In this document: in pieces, positions 44,577-55,237 of the stretch
Position numbering within the stretch: the stretch's first letter is position 1
Layout of the letters: the number at the start of each line of letters is the position of its first letter
NCBI GenBank assembly: GCA_942159475.1
Contig: OW804095.1
Coordinates: 153,925,517 to 153,989,516, forward strand
DNA from: Sthenelais limicola
Taxonomy: Eukaryota > Annelida > Polychaeta > Phyllodocida > Sigalionidae
Direction: 5' to 3'
DNA length: 64,000 nt
The notes under the pieces: generated by a model
What the model was told of the DNA's origin: nothing
Databases searched by the model: none
The model's input: only the letters and a program-made list of their open reading frames with translations
Position numbers and translations under genes: made by a program

Positions 44577-45655
44577 CCTGGTATCGGGGATAGTGAGGGA
44601 GGTGGTGTGGAAGGAGGTGTGGGAGGTGTGATATGTGAGGGTGGTAGTATATGAGGGAAGTGTAATATGGGAGGTGGTATATGAGGGAGGTATAATATGG
44701 GAGGTGGTATATGAGGGAGGTATAATATGGGAGGTGGTATATGATGGAGGTGTAATATGGGAGGTGGTATATGAGGGAAGTGTAATATGGGAGGTGGTAT
44801 ATGAGGGAGGTGTAATATGGGAGGTGGTATATGAGGGAGGTGTAATATGGGAGGTGGTATATGAGGGAGGTGTAATATGGGAGGTGGTATATGAGGGAGG
44901 TGTAATATGGGAGGTGGTATATGAGGGAGGTGTAATATGGGAGGTGGTATATGAGGGAGGTGTAATATGGGAGGTGGTATATGAGGGAGGTGTAATATGG
45001 GAGGTGGTATATGAGGGAGGTGTAATATGGGAGGTGGTATATGAGGGAGGTGTAATATGGGAGGTGGTATATGAGGGAGGTGTAATATGGGAGGTGGTAT
45101 ATGAGGGAGGTGTAATATGGGAGGTGATATATAAGGGAGGTGTAATATGGGAGGTGATATATGAGGGAGGTGTAATATGGGAGGTGGTATATGAGGGAGG
45201 TGTAATATGGGAGGTGGTATATGAGGGAGGTGTAATATGGGAGGTGGTATATGAGGGAGGTGTAATATGGGAGGTGGTATATGAGGGAGGTGTAATATGG
45301 GAGGTGGTATATGAGGGAGGTATAATATGGGAGGTGGTATATAAGGGAGGTGTAATATGGGAGGGAGGTGTAATAATTCTAATGGGATGCCTGGTATCGG
45401 GGATAGTGAGGGAGGTGGTATATGAGGGAGGTGTAATATGGGAGGTGGTATATGAGGGAGGTGTAATATGGGAGGTGGTACATAAGGGAGGTGTAATATG
45501 GGAGGTGGTATATGAGGCAGGTGTAACATGGGAGGTGGTATATGAGGGAGGTGTAATATGGGAGGTGGTATATGAGGGAGGTGTAATATGGGAGGGAGGT
45601 GTAATAATTCTAATTGGATGCCTGGTATCGGGGATAGTGAGGGAGGTGGTATATC
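44577..45655. repeat. Minisatellite, 30-bp unit, about 34 copies (TR13)
   Basis: The unit is GAGGTGGTATATGAGGGAGG plus TGTAATATGG. The core of the array is almost invariant. A 45-base segment, TAATTCTAAT.GGATGCCTGG continuing TATCGGGGATAGTGAGGGAG, occurs at about 44560, 45374 and 45605, splitting the array into three sub-blocks. Open frames are artefacts of the 30-bp period. Confidence 0.97.
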
Positions 45656-46335
45656 ACAATATGTCCGCCCCCCCGCCCCCCCGCCCCCTCACACACACAC
45701 ATACCATTAGTATGCATTATACACATGTAAATATGTTCCGATCCACCAGAAATGAAGTATCTTTCTATATTATGTTAGTTTCATCTAAACTCAGTTGAAG
45801 TTTAATAGGTTTATAGCCTATTTGTCCCCTACTGCACGAAGCAATGCAGAACTGCCAGCTGATTATGCACTTTTGGAAAACAAACTCAAAATTGATTCTC
45901 TGATGAAATAAAAAAGTATTATATTTCAACATCCCCAGAGAAACAATGTGTTAGAACCTGTTGCCAGTCCAAACGTACACTAATAAATCACACATACCAT
46001 TAGTATGCATGATTCACTACTGTTAATGCTAATTGTTTACCTCAAAACCTGACTGCTTTAAGTATGTGTATTGTAAACGGGGCGCATTAGAAGAGTCTGG
46101 GCAACTGGGATAATGCTAACCCAGTGTAAATAAAATCTTTAGAAAAGATAAAAAATAATACGCATGTAAATGTATTCCTATCCACCAGATTTAATGTGAT
46201 CTGGAACTGGGATATTTTCTTCCGCTTATATTCACTGGTCCGCTAGACTGTAATGATGTTTAAAATCATTGGACTGTACTATATCACACGTTTTAACTCA
46301 CTCAGAAATGGGGCAGAAAGTCAACAGCACTATGT
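45656..46335. other. No gene seen; dispersed duplicate
   Basis: CACACATACCATTAGTATGC occurs at about 45696 and 45991. ATGTAAAT.T.TTCC.ATCCACCAGA occurs at about 45726 and 46163. These look like two copies of an old unidentified repeat. C-rich patch at 45666-45690. Confidence 0.5.
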
Positions 46336-46570
46336 GGGTCAGATTTTCAGAAAATGTACAATTCACCTTCACCAATCCTCTCAAATAACCCAAATTTCAG
46401 ACGAAAATAAAGTTCAAAATACAGTCCAACCTAACCAAACCGATTGCTAGAATCAATGCAATATCAAATATACTCAGATAAACCTAACATTGACCAAAAT
46501 GCAGCCTAATTTAGCAGAAATGAGTAAATGTGTACAGCTGCCAATTGTACATTTTCAGAAAATCTGACCC
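46336..46570 (-). mobile_element. M1 element, subfamily A
   Basis: Complete copy with perfect TSD ATGT (46332-46335 and 46571-46574). Confidence 0.95.
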
Positions 46571-46924
46571 ATGTACGATAAGATCTTGTCATGAAGGCCT
46601 ATTACCACTATCGTAAATGTACGACTACGAGGGCTTTACGATACTAGAGTTGGTGCATAAACCCACGTCTCAGAGAACGGTAAGCGGTCTGTCAGACTGG
46701 TCTGAGCAAATAATCGTATATTGTGCAATGTAGGTGACGATAAGAGGGAGGTAGGAGGCCTAGAGTGATTTAACATACACTCATTGTTAACGAGTTGGTT
46801 GAAGGAGTGTCAATTGTACACTCATTGCTACGCTTCCCATGTTGTATTATAAATAGAGAGAATGGAACGAGGTGCTAGTAATTGAATATATATTGGACGA
46901 GATTGCGTTTCCCGTGTATTATAT
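46571..46924. other. No gene seen
   Basis: Unique sequence. AACGAGTTGGTTGAAGGAGT near 46788 matches one arm of the hairpins at 53215-54722. Confidence 0.5.
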
Positions 46925-47159
46925 AGGTCAGATTTTCAGAAAATGTACAATTGTACTTCGCCAATCCTCTCAAATAACCCAAATTTCTGACGGAAATAAA
47001 CTTCAAAATACAGTTCAACCAAACCAAACAGATTGCTAGAATAAATGCAATGCCAAATTTTCTTGAATTTACCTAGTATTGAGTAAATTGCAGCCTAATT
47101 TTGCAGCATTTACTAAATATATAGAGCTGCCAATTGTACATTTTCTGAAAATCTGACCC
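46925..47159 (-). mobile_element. M1 element, subfamily A
   Basis: Complete copy with perfect ATAT duplication. The first base of the left TIR is A instead of G. Confidence 0.93.
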
Positions 47160-47269
47160 ATATACTAGCATAGTATACCTGTCCTTCGGATGGTTAAGAA
47201 CAGGCAGGTTCTCAATTAAAGGTATGTCAAGAATGGGTAGGAACTGTTAGATATAACTCTTTCACCCTC

Positions 47270-47645
47270 TTCCTCTCTCACTCACTCTTTCCTGCTCCTC
47301 TCACCCGCCCTCTCCTCTTTGCCCACTCTTCTTCTTCCTCTTCCTTCCCCTCACCCACCCTCTCCTCTTTCACTCTCTCCGTCTCTTTTTCTGCCCCTCC
47401 CTCTCAATCCCCTCTTTTCCTCTCTGCCCCTCCTCCTCTCTTCTCCCTCCCAAACCCTCTTCCCTCCCACTCCTCTTCTTCTCCTCCTCTCCCCCTCCCC
47501 TCTTTTCTTCTCTCCCCCTGCCCCTCTTCTGTCTCTTCTTCTCCCTGCCCAACCCCTCTGCCTCTCTTCTCTCTTCCCCTCCCCTCTCTACTTCTCCCTC
47601 CCTCGCCCTCTCACCTTCATCCCTCTCACCTTCTCTTCTTCTCCC
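47270..47645. repeat. Polypyrimidine (CT) tract (TR14)
   Basis: Irregular CTCTTC and CCCTCC blocks without a fixed period. Confidence 0.92.
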
Positions 47646-47987
47646 TGTAGGGAATTCCTAGTACCGATCTCCATTCACCATATATATCATATGCCCCTAG
47701 CATAGACAAATATTGATATATCAACCTTTGTTTGGGGTTTTGAATCGTCATAAAGTATCTAAAAGCTAAACGAAAACCCAATTTGAATCTTTATTGTACA
47801 CATATTTTTATTGCACCCCACTTATCGTATCTCTCAAATGGAATGTGCAAATAATAAATGCCTGAAACCAACTTGTTATTCAACTGTTTTATAATATATG
47901 TTTTTGATAATATGAATAGAAAACATTTGTTAGTCATCAAGTGTGAATTTGGTAAAACATGCATTTCCAATTTTTGTTATATTTGAG

Positions 47988-48392
47988 ATCCGTTTTAGGA
48001 AAATAAGTCATAAGTCGCAAAATATGGATTTTGAGATATCATCATATTTGAAAAGAGATCAAGCCGATTCTAATGATAGTAAACACTAGGGTACATAACA
48101 TGTATTTCTATATTTTAAGTTTGATATTTTAATTTTTGAAAAAAAAGAGTTTGCAGTGTTCATGGATGGGTAATTACCAGTAAAGTAATAGAATATACTC
48201 CATACGAAGGCCATCAAAACGCAAAGATATATTTAATACAATGTCCCGAAATTTGTTACATGGATTCATATGACTACAAGGGATAGACCTTCCAAAATTC
48301 AAAACATTTTGATAAAGAGATCCTGTGAACAAATCACTTTGAAAAATATCAATTTTGCGACTTGTGACTCATTTTCCTGGAACACATCACAT
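47988..48392. mobile_element. M4 element
   Basis: The left end is GATCCGTTTTAGGAAAATAA then GTCATAAGTCGCAAAAT. The right end is TTTTGCGACTTGTGACTCAT then TTTCCTGGAACACATCACA. The left outermost bases are diverged. Confidence 0.85.
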
Positions 48393-48528
48393 TTGTATTA
48401 AGAATTTTTATATCATATTATTTTCATATAGCTAACCCTTCATAATATGAGAGTTGAAACATAGACAGGCAGGTACAGTGTACACGTACGTTATGATCAG
48501 TGGGAGTCAAACAAACATGGGTCAGATT

Positions 48529-48753
48529 TTCAGAAAATGTACAATTCACCTTCGCCAATCCTCTCAAATAACCCGCATTTAAGACAAAAATAAGCTTCAA
48601 AATACAGTTCAACCTAACCAAACAGATTGCTAGAATCAATGCAATGCCGAATATACTTGAATTTACCTAGTATTGACCATATTACAGCCTGATTGAGCAG
48701 GATTTACTAAACGTGTAGAGCTGCCAATTGTACATTTTCTGAAAATCTGACCC
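48529..48753 (-). mobile_element. M1 element, A/B chimera
   Basis: Perfect TSD ACAT (48525-48528 and 48754-48757). Reading left to right, the first third has B-type bases (CGCATTTAAGACAAAAATAA then GCTTC) and then switches to A-type (CAGTTCAACCTAACCAAACA then GATTGCTAG). Confidence 0.94.
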
Positions 48754-49625
48754 ACATGTATGAGAATAATGGGCTCACGTACGGGCAATACTTCAACACA
48801 GAAAAACATTCCGCCAACTGCTGTGTCTATCTACACTAACCTCCAAGTAACAAAACTAGTCCAAGTCAAACCTAAATTCAAGATCCAAGTCAAACCAAGA
48901 TAAAAATAAGTATAAGTTTTTAAAAACAATTGATAAACAATAAAAAGATATTGTTAAACAGTTCTTTTTCAGTTAGTTTTTTTTCAAATTTCATTTCGGG
49001 CCAATTAACAAATTTAAACAATTGTTACAAAAAAATGCACTTTCCCTCAGGGAAGTTTTCATGCGGTGCCCATTTTTCATTCTATTAATTATTGTGACTC
49101 GCAGACTTCACACCGTCTCTATTCTACTTCAATAACAAAACTACTAACCGTTACTACTCTTAAGAATGGCTAGAGACATAACAAAAATAATAATTACTAC
49201 TAGACTGCAGTCATATTAAGACTACATTCTCCCAATGTTCCGATAGCAAAGGTTATATTTTTAATTGTTTGATATACTTAGAAGATGACTCTTTGAAATG
49301 GACGAAAGTAAAGGGTCGATGAGGCTCACTTTGTAGTATCCTGGACTAGTTAAATCATTGAAGGATAATGTAATTTCTGATGACCTGTATGGACGATTAT
49401 TCAGATGACGTAATACCTTGACTGTAAATCAAAATGTATGATGTCAGGGCATGACGTAAATCACCCCGGGGGTGAGATTGTAATATATTCTTACTAATTC
49501 CTGAATAAAGATTTTAGAACAAAAAAAATATTTAGAAACAAAAAGCAGCCTTCACAGAGCAATGCGTAGATATAATGCAGTGGAATGCACCTATAGAGCA
49601 GACAGATTAATACACAAGTACATGA
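48754..49625. other. No gene seen
   Basis: AT-rich unique sequence. Confidence 0.5.
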
Positions 49626-49860
49626 GGGTCAATTCTTCAGAAAATGTACAATTCAACTTTGCCAATCTTCTCAAATTACCCAAATTTCAGACAAAAATAA
49701 AGTTCAAAATACAGTTCAACCAAACCAAACAGATTGCTAGAATCAATGCAATGCTGAATATACTCGAATTTACCTAGTATTGAGCAAATTGCAGCCTTTT
49801 TTTGCAGAATTTCCTAAATGTGTACAGCTGTCAATTGTACATTTTCTGAAAATCTCACCC
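49626..49860 (-). mobile_element. M1 element, subfamily A
   Basis: Complete copy with perfect TSD ATGA (49622-49625 and 49861-49864). Confidence 0.95.
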
Positions 49861-50090
49861 ATGAGTACTGAACACGACACGGAGCACAAACTCACATCAA
49901 ACTTCACACAAACGTCAATAATCAATCAGAGACATGCGCACTGGCTACCTTAAAACCCAAGATGTCAATTAAAGTCGGTGCGGGTGCATGATTAATGTCT
50001 CACTGCGCGTGTACAAACCACCAGTAAATACCACATTAACAACGACTTGCCAACAACGCTAATGAGACGCCATGGACACCACTAATGTAC

Positions 50091-50120
50091 CGTGTGCGCA
50101 TGCGCCAAGAGAACCAATCA
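50091..50120 (+). promoter_or_regulatory. NRF1-type site with CCAAT box
   Basis: TGCGCATGCGCCA at 50095-50107 followed by CCAAT at 50114-50118. The pair of motifs repeats the arrangement at 4283-4328. No gene is recognised downstream. Confidence 0.35.
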
Positions 50121-50446
50121 AAACCCTCGTTTCATGCGTTCATGGCAATGTTTCATGTTGTACAATATGAAGGTAAATCACTCATGGGTTTGACCTAAAC
50201 AAAAGACAAAAATAAATTCCTAATAAAGAGCGTACTCATTGAAATGGGAATTAGGCAGACATTTTATGTTTTCTAAAGCTGGAATGGGGTTGTATTTTAT
50301 GCCACAAACTTTACCTATTAAAAGATAATTTCTACTACTTTTCCTTTTTAAAAGAATGCTTTATGTATTCAGGTGTTATACAAGGAGTTAGGCTGATGCC
50401 ACCCAATACACCAGAGTGGGGGAGATTGTGTAGACTAGCTGTAGAA

Positions 50447-50681
50447 GGGTCAGATTTTCAGAAAATGTACAATTGGCAGCTCTACACATTTGGGAAATTC
50501 TGCTAAATTCTGCTGAACAATGATGAATACCAGCTATATCTGAGTATATTTGGTATGGCATTGGTTTAAAGTATCAGTTCTGTTATGTTAAACTGCATTT
50601 TGAAGCGTATATCTGTCTTAAATGTGGGTTATTTGAGAGGATTGGTGAAGGCGAATTGTACATTTTCTGAGAATCTGACCC
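50447..50681 (+). mobile_element. M1 element, subfamily B
   Basis: Complete copy with perfect TSD AGAA (50443-50446 and 50682-50685), the most informative duplication because it is not AT-alternating. Confidence 0.95.
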
Positions 50682-51356
50682 AGAAGTACCCGGAAAATAC
50701 CTGAACAAATACAAAAAAACACCATGTTGTAATATATTAGAATAGTGCATTTTGGTTCCCCTTCACATTGTATAAAGAAATAAGTAAGGAATCAGTCTTC
50801 GTTGACACAACATCTTAAACGATTGTTAAATATGCATTGTTGGATTAAGAGCGTAAATTAAAATAGAGTGCTTAAAAAAAAGAAATTTCGTATGTCGTTA
50901 CTCCTATTATTATTATTTTGTCTCTTCACATATTGTTTTTGATAACTTGAAATGTACCATTTGTGTGGAATTGTTTGTCGAAATAAAATATGTTTAAAAA
51001 CAAATTCTAGACAAAAGTGCAGACTACACAAACCTACACCCGCTGGTCACAGGTGAAGTTAGCAATATACCGGATTACAACTCACTATACAAGTACAGAC
51101 TATTCATGAATTATTACCTGTGAATGACATTTTAAATAATTCAAATATTATTAAGCAATATGCCATGTTGTGTAATAATGAACAAAACCCACTGAACCTC
51201 ATGTCCACGCCTACTGTGTTCTGGGTTTCCTTCACATCACTAAATATTCAGAAATGTTGCAAGAGAAATTAATAAAACTTCAATGCGCACTCTCAAAAAT
51301 GGTTCCAGTTTCATTTTCCCATCTGCCACCTCACCCTCACTAGCCCTGGTGCGCCC
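50682..51356. other. No gene seen
   Basis: AT-rich unique sequence. Confidence 0.5.
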
Positions 51357-51420
51357 CACGCCCCCTACCGGTGAACACTGCTACCAACAAACCCTTTACC
51401 ACCGGAAATGACGTAACGGC
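51357..51420. promoter_or_regulatory. CTCF-like site with overlapping ETS and CRE motifs
   Basis: CACGCCCCCTACCGG at 51357-51371 (minus-strand core CCGGTAGGGGGCGTG). ACCGGAAAT at 51401-51409 is an ETS site running directly into TGACGTAA (51409-51416), a CRE-type site. This is a classic short-promoter combination. Confidence 0.42.
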
Positions 51421-52377
51421 TGATCATGTCTTCATGCGTTTGGGCGTTTTTCTGATTCTTTCTGATTTCTTCAGGAAACATGTTTTCTTGCATCCTCTTT
51501 GGTTTTAATTGTGAAAAATCAACTGATTCACGGTGGGGAGGAGGGGGGGGGAGGGGGAGGTGGTGGAGGAGGGGGGGGAGAGGGGGGGGGCATGCGGCAC
51601 CAACCCATTCTAATTCTTCTTCTCGTCAACCCATTCTAACTTTCCAGTCCAGGAAATATTCCCATTTCATAGAAAGCATCATTAACTGGCAGACAATATT
51701 CTTCAGTCTAGGCATGTCCTTTATTACTATATTCAAAGATTATTTCCAATATTAAACTTGGTTACATTTGGTGGGTTACTTTTAAAACATAATGTACCGC
51801 AAAAGAATATTTCTAAAGAACGCATGTAATACTTGCAATACAAGTGGCCCACTTTCTAGCTGGACACTGGTAGTGTTCCTGGTTCTACCCCCTTTATCTA
51901 CCCCTTGTCTACCACCCCTGCACCCCCAGCGTCCCCCCAGCGTGTGCAGCCCAGGAGGAGGGGGTGTTGGGCAGGGGGTGGGGGAGGAGGAGGGGGTGTT
52001 GGGCAGGGTGTGGCGGGGGTGGGGGTAGAAGCAATGCAGGGAGTGACTGTGCACTCTGCCTAATGAAGAATGGACAGCCTTAGTTGGGCCTAATTTGTCG
52101 ACCATTCTCTCTATATAATTGGTATTGGGGATTGCCCTCTCAGACTACACACATGGGTACCAGACTGGTGCATCAGGGGTGAGTGGGGCCCAGGTGGGCT
52201 GGAGTGGTGGACAGTAATACCAGCCCATACTCGGCACTAGGGTCTATAGATGTATATAGTTTTTTGGCGACGCACGAAAGAAAACTACATTTGTTAGTCA
52301 TGGGTATTTTCTAACTCTTAAAGATCAGTGATGTTAATTGGCCAATGAAAATATTTAAAAAAAAATAACATATATAT
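51421..52377. other. No gene seen; G-rich patches
   Basis: G-run clusters at 51536-51591 and 51951-52027 could form quadruplexes on the plus strand. The small open frames across them are low-complexity. Confidence 0.55.
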
Positions 52378-52490
52378 ATGTGATGTGTTACAGGAAAATG
52401 AGTCACAAGTCGAAAAATATGGAATTTGAGATCTGATCATATTTGAAAAGATGAGATCAAGTGGATTCCAATGAAAGTAAACATAAGGAC
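52378..52490. mobile_element. M4 fragment (left end)
   Basis: TATGTGATGTGTTACAGGAA then AATGAGTCACAAGTCGAAAA and the interior to GATTCCAATGAAAGTAAACA, after which similarity stops. Confidence 0.75.
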
Positions 52491-52831
52491 AGCGGCCAAT
52501 GTGCCGTTAATGCAGTGTCCCTAAGTTGCCCATGTGGGCCCCGGCTGTGCCCATATGGTGCCCATATGGGTCCCATGTGGCAGCCCCACCTGGGCCAGTC
52601 ATGGAGTAACTCTTATTTATGATTTATTGACGAGGTGCTCATCAGCAAACATCAGATCTATGGATCCTCCGCTCCTATCATAATTACTCGTATTTAGACT
52701 CGCTACTACTGCAGCACAGGTCCAGGGCAGACATGATGGGATTCGAGCATATTTATATCTGGTCATGGCTCACATGGGTTCACTGGTGGTGAATATGTAT
52801 CATCCTCACCCTGGTGGGGGGGGCGGGACTT
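52491..52831. other. No gene seen
   Basis: Includes GTGCCCATATGGTGCCCATA then TGGGTCCCATGTGG near 52544-52578, a short imperfect repeat of CCCATATGG. Confidence 0.5.
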
Positions 52832-53075
52832 GGGTAAGATTTTCAGAAAATGTACAATTAGCCTTCACCAATGCTCTCAAATAACCAATATTTGAGACGA
52901 AAATGAGCTTCAAAATGCAGTTTAACATGAGAGAACTGATACTTTAAATCAATGCGATACCAAGTATACCAAATATACTCAGATATACCCAGTATTTTTC
53001 TTTTTTTATCCTAATTTAGGAGAATTTCCTAAATGTGTAGAGCTACCAATTGTGCATTTTCTGAAAATCTGACCC
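52832..53075 (-). mobile_element. M1 element, subfamily B
   Basis: Near-complete copy, slightly long because of a small ACCAA.TATAC duplication. Flanks ACTT and ACTA (one mismatch). Confidence 0.9.
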
Positions 53076-53214
53076 ACTAGACATAACCTACTACATAACC
53101 TGCCTCATGCACTAGAGTAAATTGTCAACATATGTAGGTTAATTAATGAATGTGTGACATTGATGAGTTGTTTAAGATATATAGGTTAATTATTGAGTGG
53201 GTTTCAGGAGCATA

Positions 53215-53315
53215 TTGCACGAGTTGTGTAATACTTACAGGTTAACCAACGAGTTGGTTGAAAAGCATGAGTATTGCATGAATTGCATAGGATCGAGTGC
53301 AATATTCTAAGCGAC
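53215..53315. repeat. Hairpin family with GTTGGTTGAA arms (copy 1)
   Basis: AACGAGTTGGTTGAAAAGCA and GAGTATTGCATGAATTGCAT pair imperfectly with GAGTGCAATATTCTAAGCGA on the right. Related copies lie at 54233-54315 and 54632-54722. Confidence 0.65.
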
Positions 53316-53540
53316 TGAAACCTGACTAAACTGGGTTTTTTTTCAATCATGAAAATAGGAATAGTCATGAAGTCAAAAATTTGAATTCGTGAATTTGAAC
53401 TTTAGCAGTAACCTTAGTAAAACAGATAGGTTGCCACTACAATCCCACATAACTCACTAGTGAAATACGCACCATACATAACTCGCACTAGATACCTTGT
53501 GTTCAGAGCACTTCGTGTGTAATAAATACATACATATGGG

Positions 53541-53949
53541 TTAAGATAAGATAAGAACATCTTTTATTTGTGAAGTTGTTTGATTCAACCGCAAACATTT
53601 CAGTCACAAAATCAAATCACACACAACCTTACCCGAGGGGGAAACCCACAGAATTAAATGGACATCCCATGACCACAAGAACTCCCCAGGACTGAAAGCC
53701 TGTCATGTAGATTAACTAAATCATGTAGATTAACAACTATCATCTTTCCTTCTACACTAATTTACTTATTACCTTTAATTATGCACCACTCCTTTCCTTC
53801 TATAGTAGTAGCACTGCACCTAACAGCCCCTGGCGGAAAAAATGGCTGTATAAATATGTTAAATTAAAAAAAATATTACAATAGGAAAAAGGACACCAGG
53901 GTCTACATGTCTGTATGAAAAGTTAATTCCATTTCTGCCGGCGGTTACC
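53541..53949 (-). mobile_element. SINE/LINE-like element, reversed
   Basis: Read on the minus strand it ends with AATAAAAGATGTTCTTATCT then a TTATC-type tail (53545-53570). Near its other end, 53890-53949 matches 57290-57344 in reverse (AATTCCATTTCTGCCGGCGG). The shared block suggests a conserved SINE domain. Confidence 0.55.
53824..53836 (-). promoter_or_regulatory. CTCF-like motif
   Basis: The minus strand reads CCGCCAGGGGCTG, identical to the motif at 42816-42828. Confidence 0.35.
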
Positions 53950-53987
53950 AGGATGCAGGGACATACTGCATGAGTTGTGCAATACGT

Positions 53988-54228
53988 GGGTCAGATTTTC
54001 AGAAAATGTACAATTCAACTTCACCAATCTACTCAAAAAACCCAAATTTCAGACGAAAATAAAGTTCAAAATACAGTTCAACCTAACCTAACAGATCAAA
54101 TCAATTAGAATCAATACAATACCGAATAAACTCGAATTTACCTAATATTGGCCAAATTGCAGCCTAAATTAGCAGAATTGACTAAATGTATACAGCTGCC
54201 AATTGTACATTTTCTGAAAATCTGATAC
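53988..54228 (-). mobile_element. M1 element, subfamily A
   Basis: Complete copy with a degraded right end. The flanks GTGCAATAC and ACAGGTTAAC are continuous in the uninserted relative at about 53229-53250 (GTGTAATACTTACAGGTTAA), which gives an empty-site comparison. Confidence 0.9.
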
Positions 54229-54232
54229 ATAC

Positions 54233-54315
54233 AGGTTAACTAATTAGTTCATTGGAGGAGCGTGAATATTGCACAAGTCAACAAGTGCAATAATCTACAC
54301 AACTGAAAGTCGGTT
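54233..54315. repeat. Hairpin family (copy 2)
   Basis: GTGAATATTGCACAAGTC pairs with AACAAGTGCAATAATCTAC. Flanked by GGTTAACT and CGGTTAACTC. Confidence 0.6.
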
Positions 54316-54380
54316 AACTCGTTTATTATACCATCGCTTGCAATAATGTTGAGCTGTGAGAACACCAAGACGACATATGT

Positions 54381-54614
54381 GGGTCAGATCTTCAGAAAAT
54401 GTACAATTCACCTTCACCAATCCTCTCAAATAACCCAAATTTCAGACGAAAATAAAGTTAAAATACAGTTCAACCTAACCAAACCGATTGCTAGAATCAA
54501 TGCAATATCAAATATACTCGGATTAACCTAACATTGACCAAATTGCAGCCTAATTTAGCAAAAATGAGTAAATGTGTACAGCTGCCAATTGTACATTTTC
54601 TGAAAATCTGACCC
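54381..54614 (-). mobile_element. M1 element, subfamily A
   Basis: Complete copy with flanks ATGT and ATAT (one mismatch). Confidence 0.93.
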
Positions 54615-54631
54615 ATATACAGGTTACAGGC

Positions 54632-54722
54632 TAACGAGTTGGTTGAAGGACTGTGAATATTGCACACGTTACGTAGCAACGAGTGCAATATTCTAAGCAA
54701 CTCAAACCAACGAGTTAGTTAA
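54632..54722. repeat. Hairpin family (copy 3)
   Basis: GTTGGTTGAAGGACTGTGAA and TATTGCAC pair with GAGTGCAATATTCTAAGCAA and CTCAAACCAAC. The best-paired copy of the three. Confidence 0.7.
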
Positions 54723-54929
54723 CAGATTTATTATACATGCTTTCAATCATGAAAATAGAAAAGAATTGAAATAGAAATAAAAAAGAGATTGGTTGCCATC
54801 ACAACCCCACGTAAATCACTAGTGAAATACGCACTATGCATGAATCAATCTAGATACATTGTTTTCAGAGCAATGCGTGTATAGTAAATAACCAAATGCG
54901 TGTATAATAAATAGCCACATATTGGATGC

Positions 54930-55237
54930 AATAGGGGAGTTGCATAGCCGCCATTTTGAATCTTGATTCGCATTGAATTATGGGACTAATGGTACAGTGA
55001 AAAATCTACAGAAAACATGCCATGTTCAGCATGTAATAATTATCAATGCTCCAATGCCAACATCTATGTGTTATACATAGATTCATAGATCATTTATACA
55101 AGCTCTGATATTGGTGAAAACATTCCTGTTATTTTTGATAAAAATGTTGCTAAATATTCATATGTCTGATTTCATTAGAATCCATCCCAGCTTGCACTGC
55201 AGTAGACATGCGCAGTGAGACATGCAACTCCCCTATT
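54930..55237 (-). mobile_element. M3 element (308 bp)
   Basis: AATAGGGGAGTTGCAT at the left and ATGCAACTCCCCTATT at the right are exact inverses over 16 bases. The interior is the reverse of the copy at 24344-24687. Confidence 0.92.

Noticed and set aside
44558..45798. Open frames of 323 (minus) and 387 (plus) codons
   Set aside because: Both overlap the 30-bp array on opposite strands. No flanking domain or signal of coding.
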